A stretch of 64,000 nt of DNA. Source: Phytophthora colocasiae (taxonomy: Eukaryota; Oomycota; Peronosporomycetes; Peronosporales; Peronosporaceae). The stretch spans positions 124,001 to 188,000 of the forward strand of contig JAGKQI010000023.1 of NCBI GenBank assembly GCA_018806915.1, in the 5' to 3' direction. Position 1 is the stretch's first letter; each line of letters begins with the position of its first letter. Positions 57,801 to 64,000 of this stretch are shown here, in pieces. The notes under the pieces are model-generated. The model searched no databases and had not been told where the DNA came from. It was given only the letters and a program-made list of their open reading frames with translations. A program made the translations under genes and the position numbers.

Positions 57801-60800
57801 ACACCCTTGCGAAATTTCAGGCCCGCCAGGTCTGTAGTTGCTGCAGTATTACAATCTAATCGCTGATTGGTTATTGCGTGTATACACGCCCTTCTATGTC
57901 CATTCTCATAGTGAACCATGTAGACATCGATATCTTACGAGTGGCTGTTTTTTTCGCGCGAATTTTGCACCAACTTGGCCCTCCTGAGCTTCTTCTGTCT
58001 GGCGAAGGAGTTCAAAACCCCAAACTAGTGATATCGAGGTGCCCAAAACTGTTAACTTTGGGTTGGGGACCCCACGATACAGGGCAAAGGGACCCCCGAC
58101 AGAGGGGCAAAACCGGTTGAGGGGACCCCCGGACCCCGCCGATACACGTGTATCGGCTGAAACATATATATAGGGTTGCGCCGGATCGTGGGGCCGGAGG
58201 ACAAACTTTGAGACGAGACTGTGTGCGTTGTAGTTGGCGGTAGCGGGCAAGTCGCGGCGCAAATCGTATCTACGGATCAAGGCGCGTCGAGTGGTACCGG
58301 TGGCGGGTCATGTATGTGCACAACCATTCCGCCCCGTCTATGTAAAGATGGCGTATACAATGCACGCGAACACGCACGTGGGTGTAAACAAACGACACAC
58401 TTTTCCGCTTCTAGTTTGTGCACCGACTATGTATATACGTATACCACCTGTTTGCAGCACGAAACCGAGCATGTATGCTGCGTGTATTCCGTGTCGTGCT
58501 TTCTATCCGCGAGTGTACTAGTAGCCACTGTAATGTTGTTGCAGGCTGCTTCTATCCGCTGATTGGCTACGAACTTGACATAAAACGGCTGTCTGTGGTT
58601 TGTAGTCGGATTCGGTATGGTCAAACAGACACCCTTGCGAAATTTCAGGCCCGCCAGGTCTGTAGTTGCTGCAGTATTACAATCTAATCGCTGATTGGTT
58701 ATTGCGTGTATACACGCCCTTCTATGTCCATTCTCATAGTGAACCATGTAGACATCGATATCTTACGAGTGGCTGTTTTTTTTTTCGCGCGAATTTTGCA
58801 CCAACTTGGCCCTCCTGAGCTTCTTCTGTCTGGCGAAGGAGTTCAAAACCCCAAACTAGTGATATCGAGGTGCCCAAAACTGTTAACTTTGGGTTGGGGG
58901 ACCCCACGATACAGGGCAAAGGGGACCCCCGACAGAGGGGCAAAACCGGTTGATACACGTGTATCGGCTGAAACATATATATAGGGTTGCGCCGGATCGT
59001 GGGGCCGGAGGACAAACTTTGAGACGAGACTGTGTGCGTTGTAGTTGGCGGTAGCGGGCAAGTCGCGGCGCAAATCGTATCTACGGATCAAGGCGCGTCG
59101 AGTGGTACCGGTGGCGGGTCATGTATGTGCACAACCATTCCGCCCCGTCTATGTAAAGATGGCGTATACAATGCACGCGAACACGCACGTGGGAGGAAAC
59201 AAACGACACACTTTTCCGCTTCTAGGATGTGCACCGACTATGTATATACGTATACCACCTGTTTGCAGCACGAAACCGAGCATGTATGCTGCGTGTATTC
59301 CGTGTCGTGCTTTCTATCCGCGAGTGTACTAGTAGCCACTGTAATGTTGTTGCAGGCTGCTTCTATCCGCTGATTGGCTACGAACTTGACATAAAACGGC
59401 TGTCTGTGGTTTGTAGTCGGATTCGGTATGGTCAAACAGACACCCTTGCGAAATTTCAGGCCCGCCAGGTCTGTAGTTGCTGCAGTATTACAATCTAATC
59501 GCTGATTGGTTATTGCGTGTATACACGCCCTTCTATGTCCATTCTCATAGTGAACGATGTAGACATCGACATCTTACGAGTGGCTGTTTTTTTTTCGCGC
59601 GAATTTTGCACCAACTTGGCCCTCCTGAGCTTCTTCTGTCTGGCGAAGGAGTTCAAAACCCCAAACTAGTGATATCGAGGTGCCCAAAACTGTTAACTTT
59701 GGGTTGGGGGACCCCACGATACAGGGCAAAGGGGACCCCCGACAGAGGGGCAAAACCGGGTGAGGGGACTTGACCCCGCCGATACACGTGTATCGGCTGA
59801 AACATATATATAGGGTTGCGCCGGATCGTGGGGCCGGAGGACAAACTTTGAGACGAGACTGTGTGCGTTGTAGTTGGCGGTAGCGGGCAAGTCGCGGCGC
59901 AAATCGTATCTACGGATCAAGGCGCGTCGAGTGGTACCGGTGGCGGGTCATGTATGTGCACAACCATTCCGCCCCGTCTATGTAAAGATGGCGTATACAA
60001 TGCACGCGAACACGCACGTGGGAGGAAACAAACGACACACTTTTCCGCTTCTAGGATGTGCACCGACTATGTATATACGTATATCACCTGTTTGTGTGCA
60101 CGAAACCGAGCATGTATGCTGCGTGTATTCCGTGTCGTGCTTTCTATCCGCGAGTGTACTAGTAGCCACTGTAATGTTGTTGCAGGCTGCTTCTATCCGC
60201 TGATTGGCTACGAACTTGACATAAAACGGCTGTCTGTGGTTTGTAGTCGGATTCGGTATGGTCAAAAAGACACCCTTGCGAAATTTCAGGCCCGCCAGGT
60301 CTGTAGTTGCTGCAGTATTACAATCTAATCGCTGATTGGTTATTGCGTGTATACACGCCCTTCTATGTCCATTCTCATAGTGAACGATGTAGACATCGAT
60401 ATCTTACGAGTGGCTGTTTTTTCGCGCGAATTTTGCACCAACTTGGCCCTCCTGAGCTTCTTCTGTCTGGCGAAGGAGTTCAAAACCCCAAACTAGTGAT
60501 ATCGAGGTGCCCAAAACTGTTAACTTTGGGTTGGGGGACCGACCCCACGATACAGGGCAAAGGGGACCCCCGACAGAGGGGCAAAACCGGTTGAGGGGAC
60601 CTCGGACCCCGCCGATACACGTGTATCGGCTGGAAACATATATATAGGGTTGCGCCGGATCGTGGGGCCGGAGGACAAACTTTGAGACGAGACTGTGTGC
60701 GTTGTAGTTGGCGGTAGCGGGCAAGTCGCGGCGCAAATCGTATCTACGGATCAAGGCGCGTCGAGTGGTACCGGTGGCGGGTCATGTATGTGCACAACCA

Positions 60801-63800
60801 TTCCGCCCCGTCTATGTAAAGATGGCGTATACAATGTACGCGAACACGCACGTGGGAGGAAACAAACGACACACTTTTCCGCTTCTAGGATGTGCACCGA
60901 CTATGTATATACGTATACCACCTGTTTGTGTGCACGAAACCGAGCATGTATGCTGCGTGTATTCCGTGTCGTGCTTTCTATCCGCGAGTGTACTAGTAGC
61001 CACTGTAATGTTGTTGCAGGCTGCTTCTATCCGCTGATTGGCTACGAACTTGACATAAAACGGCTGTCTGTGGTTTGTAGTCGGATTCGGTATGGTCAAA
61101 CAGACACCCTTGCGAAATTTCAGGCCCGCCAGGTCTGTAGTTGCTGCAGTATTACAATCTAATCGCTGATTGGTTATTGCGTGTATACACGCCCTTCTAT
61201 GTCCATTCTCATAGTGAACCATGTAGACATCGATATCTTACGAGTGGCTGTTTTTTTTCGCGCGAATTTTGCACCAACTTGGCCCTCCTGAGCTTCTTCT
61301 GTCTGGCGAAGGAGTTCAAAACCCCAAACTAGTGATATCGAGGTGCCCAAAACTGTTAACTTTGGGTTGGGGACCCACGATACAGGGCAAAGGGGACCCC
61401 TGACAGAGGGGCAAACCGGTTGAGGGGACTCCGGACCCCGCCGATACACGTGTATCGGCTGAAACATATATATAGGGTTGCGCCGGATCGTGGGGCCGGA
61501 GGACAAACTTTGAGACGAGACTGTGTGCGTTGTAGTTGGCGGTAGCGGGCAAGTCGCGGCGCAAATCGTATCTACGGATCAAGGCGCGTCGAGTGGTACC
61601 GGTGGCGGGTCATGTATGTGCACAACCATTCCGCCCCGTCTATGTAAAGATGGCGTATACAATGCACGCGAACACGCACGTGGGAGGAAACAAACGACAC
61701 ACTTTTCCGCTTCTAGGATGTGCACCGACTATGTATATACGTATATCACCTGTTTGTGTGCACGAAACCGAGCATGTATGCTGCGTGTATTCCGTGTCGT
61801 GCTTTCTATCCGCGAGTGTACTAGTAGCCACTGTAATGTTGTTGCAGGCTGCTTCTATCCGCTGATTGGCTACGAACTTGACATAAAACGGCTGTCTGTG
61901 GTTTGTAGTCGGATTCGGTATGGTCAAACAGACACCCTTGCGAAATTTCAGGCCCGCCAGGTCTGTAGTTGCTGCAGTATTACAATCTAATCGCTGATTG
62001 GTTATTGCGTGTATACACGCCCTTCTATGTCCATTCTCATAGTGAACCATGTAGACATCGATATCTTACGAGTGGCTGTTTTTTTTTTCGCGCGAATTTT
62101 GCACCAACTTGGCCCTTCTGAGCTTCTTCTGTCTGGCGAAGGAGTTCAAAACCCCAAACTAGTGATATCGAGGTGCCCAAAACTGTTAACTTTGGGTTGG
62201 GGGACCCCACGATACAGGGCAAAGGGGACCCCCGACAGAGGGGCAAAACCGGTTGAGGGGGACCCCCGGACCCCGCCGATACACGTGTATCGGCTGAAAC
62301 ATATATATAGGGTTGCGCCGGATCGTGGGGCCGGAGGACAAACTTTGAGACGAGACTGTGTGCGTTGTAGTTGGCGGTAGCGGGCAAGTCGCGGCGCAAA
62401 TCGTATCTACGGATCAAGGCGCGTCGAGTGGTACCGGTGGCGGGTCATGTATGTGCACAACCATTCCGCCCCGTCTATGTAAAGATGGCGTATACAATGC
62501 ACGCGAACACGCACGTGGGAGGAAACAAACGACACACTTTTCCGCTTCTAGGATGTGCACCGACTATGTATATACGTATACCACCTGTTTGTGTGCACGA
62601 AACCGAGCATGTATGCTGCGTGTATTCCGTGTCGTGCTTTCTATCCGCGAGTGTACTAGTAGCCACTGTAATGTTGTTGCAGGCTGCTTCTATCCGCTGA
62701 TTGGCTACGAACTTGACATAAAACGGCTGTCTGTGGTTTGTAGTCGGATTCGGTATGGTCAAACAGACACCCTTGCGAAATTTCAGGCCCGCCAGGTCTG
62801 TAGTTGCTGCAGTATTACAATCTAATCGCTGATTGGTTATTGCGTGTATACACGCCCTTCTATGTCCATTCTCATAGTGAACGATGTAGACATCGATATC
62901 TTACGAGTGGCTGTTTTTTCGCGCGAATTTTGCACCAACTTGGCCTCCTTCTGAGCTTCTTCTTCTGTCTGGCGAAGGAGTTCAAAACCCCAAACTAGTG
63001 ATATCGAGGTGCCCAAAACTGTTAACTTTGGGTTGGGGGACCCCATGATACAGGGCAAAGGGGACCCGCGACAGAGGGGCAAAACCGGTTGAGGGGGACC
63101 CCCGGACCCCGCCGATACACGTGTATCGGCTGAAACATATATATAGGGTTGCGCCGGATCGTGGGGCCGGAGGACAAACTTTGAGACGAGACTGTGTGCG
63201 TTGTAGTTGGCGGTAGCGGGCAAGTCGCGGCGCAAATCGTATCTACGGATCAAGGCACGTCGAGTGGTACCGGTGGCGGGTCATGTATGTGCACAACCAT
63301 TCCGCCCCGTCTATGTAAAGATGGCGTATACAATGCACGCGAACACGCACGTGGGAGGAAACAAACGACACACTTTTCCGCTTCTAGGATGTGCACCGAC
63401 TATGTATATACGTATATCACCTGTTTGTGTGCACGAAACCGAGCATGTATGCTGCGTGTATTCCGTGTCGTGCTTTCTATCCGCGAGTGTACTAGTAGCC
63501 ACTGTAATGTTGTTGCAGGCTGCTTCTATCCGCTGATTGGCTACGAACTTGACATAAAACGGCTGTCTGTGGTTTGTAGTTGGATTCGGTATGGTCAAAC
63601 AGACACCCTTGCGAAATTTCAGGCCCGCCAGGTCTGTAGTTGCTGCAGTATTACAATCTAATCGCTGATTGGTTATTGCGTGTATACACGCCCTTCTATG
63701 TCCATTCTCATAGTGAACGATGTAGACATCGATATCTTACGAGTGGCTGTTTTTTTTTCGCGCGAATTTTGCACCAACTTGGCCCTCCTGAGCTTCTTCT

Positions 63801-64000
63801 GTCTGGCGAAGGAGTTCAAAACCCCAAACTAGTGATATCGAGGTGCCCAAAACTGTTAACTTTGGGTTGGGGACCCCACGATACAGGGCAAAGGGGACCC
63901 CCGACAGAGGGGCAAACCGGTTGAGGGGGACTCCGGACCCCGCCGATACACGTGTATCGGCTGAAACATATATAGGGTTGCGCCGGATCGTGGGGCCGGA
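39844..64000 (+). repeat. Tandem array of the about 830-bp unit, right block (29 unit starts, continues past right edge)
   Basis: The block resumes the split unit at TTAA 39844. Units start (C of CGGGTCATG) at 40100, 40934, 41756, 42579, 43413, 44245, 45076, 45912, 46743, 47573, 48405, 49236, 50069, 50901, 51731, 52530, 53360, 54189, 55006, 55816, 56646, 57476, 58304, 59115, 59944, 60778, 61606, 62441 and 63277. Lengths are 799-836 bp; the shortest (51731) lost about 30 bp in the G/C block. Two subtypes occur: TTTGTGTGCACG and TTTGCAGCACG. They come in runs, with one hybrid (TTTGTGCAGCACG) near 45222. No end is visible. Confidence 0.95.

Noticed and set aside
18161..64000. CRISPR array or rDNA/5S array
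   Set aside because: Units are about 830 bp with no short direct repeat and spacer structure, and contain no recognisable rRNA, tRNA or snRNA sequence.

Overview
The window reads as repeat-dense, non-genic DNA from an oomycete, most likely Phytophthora or a close relative (inference). The evidence is Ty3/Gypsy elements with a second RNase H and a chromodomain, a long piggyBac-type transposase, and a Myb-DOT1 methyltransferase of a kind I associate with Phytophthora, next to a CEP41-like centrosomal gene expected in a zoosporic eukaryote. I see no bacterial-style operon, rRNA, tRNA or CRISPR.

Bases 1-18160 hold broken Ty3/Gypsy elements. Element A (minus strand) gives a 5' LTR (3480-5169), a primer-binding site and a very long Gag that runs off the left edge. 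Element B (plus strand) gives the 3' half of pol (archaeal-type RNase H, integrase, chromodomain; 5170-7476), a large open reading frame on the opposite strand (7860-11124), a polypurine tract and a 3' LTR (11180-12865). The matching upstream half of B's pol lies beyond that LTR in the opposite orientation (12866-13680). Both halves end in the same 4-bp sequence, TCTA/TAGA. This fits self-insertion of one family member into the RNase H of another, followed by LTR-LTR recombination that inverted the segment. Remnants of another gypsy integrase (13690-14575) and a truncated third copy C (15448-18160) follow. C's gag holds a 548-bp Tc1/mariner-like MITE with 212-bp inverted repeats.

From 18161 to the right edge the sequence is one tandem array of an approximately 830-bp unit: 42 unit starts, with lengths 799-836 bp. 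Each unit carries a TATA-like run near a palindrome centred on CACGTG, a variable poly-T, and a hypervariable G/C-tract block.

The array is split at a TTAA by an 11,161-bp piggyBac-like element (28683-39843) with 13-bp terminal inverted repeats. The element carries an apparently intact transposase gene (one short intron). It also holds two near-identical 1.62-kb inverted repeats that enclose a CEP41-like pseudogene and an intact Myb-DOT1-like histone methyltransferase gene, plus a broken lipase fragment near its right end. The cargo-bearing piggyBac, the antisense ORF of the gypsy family and the palindrome-bearing satellite are the most unusual parts of the window.
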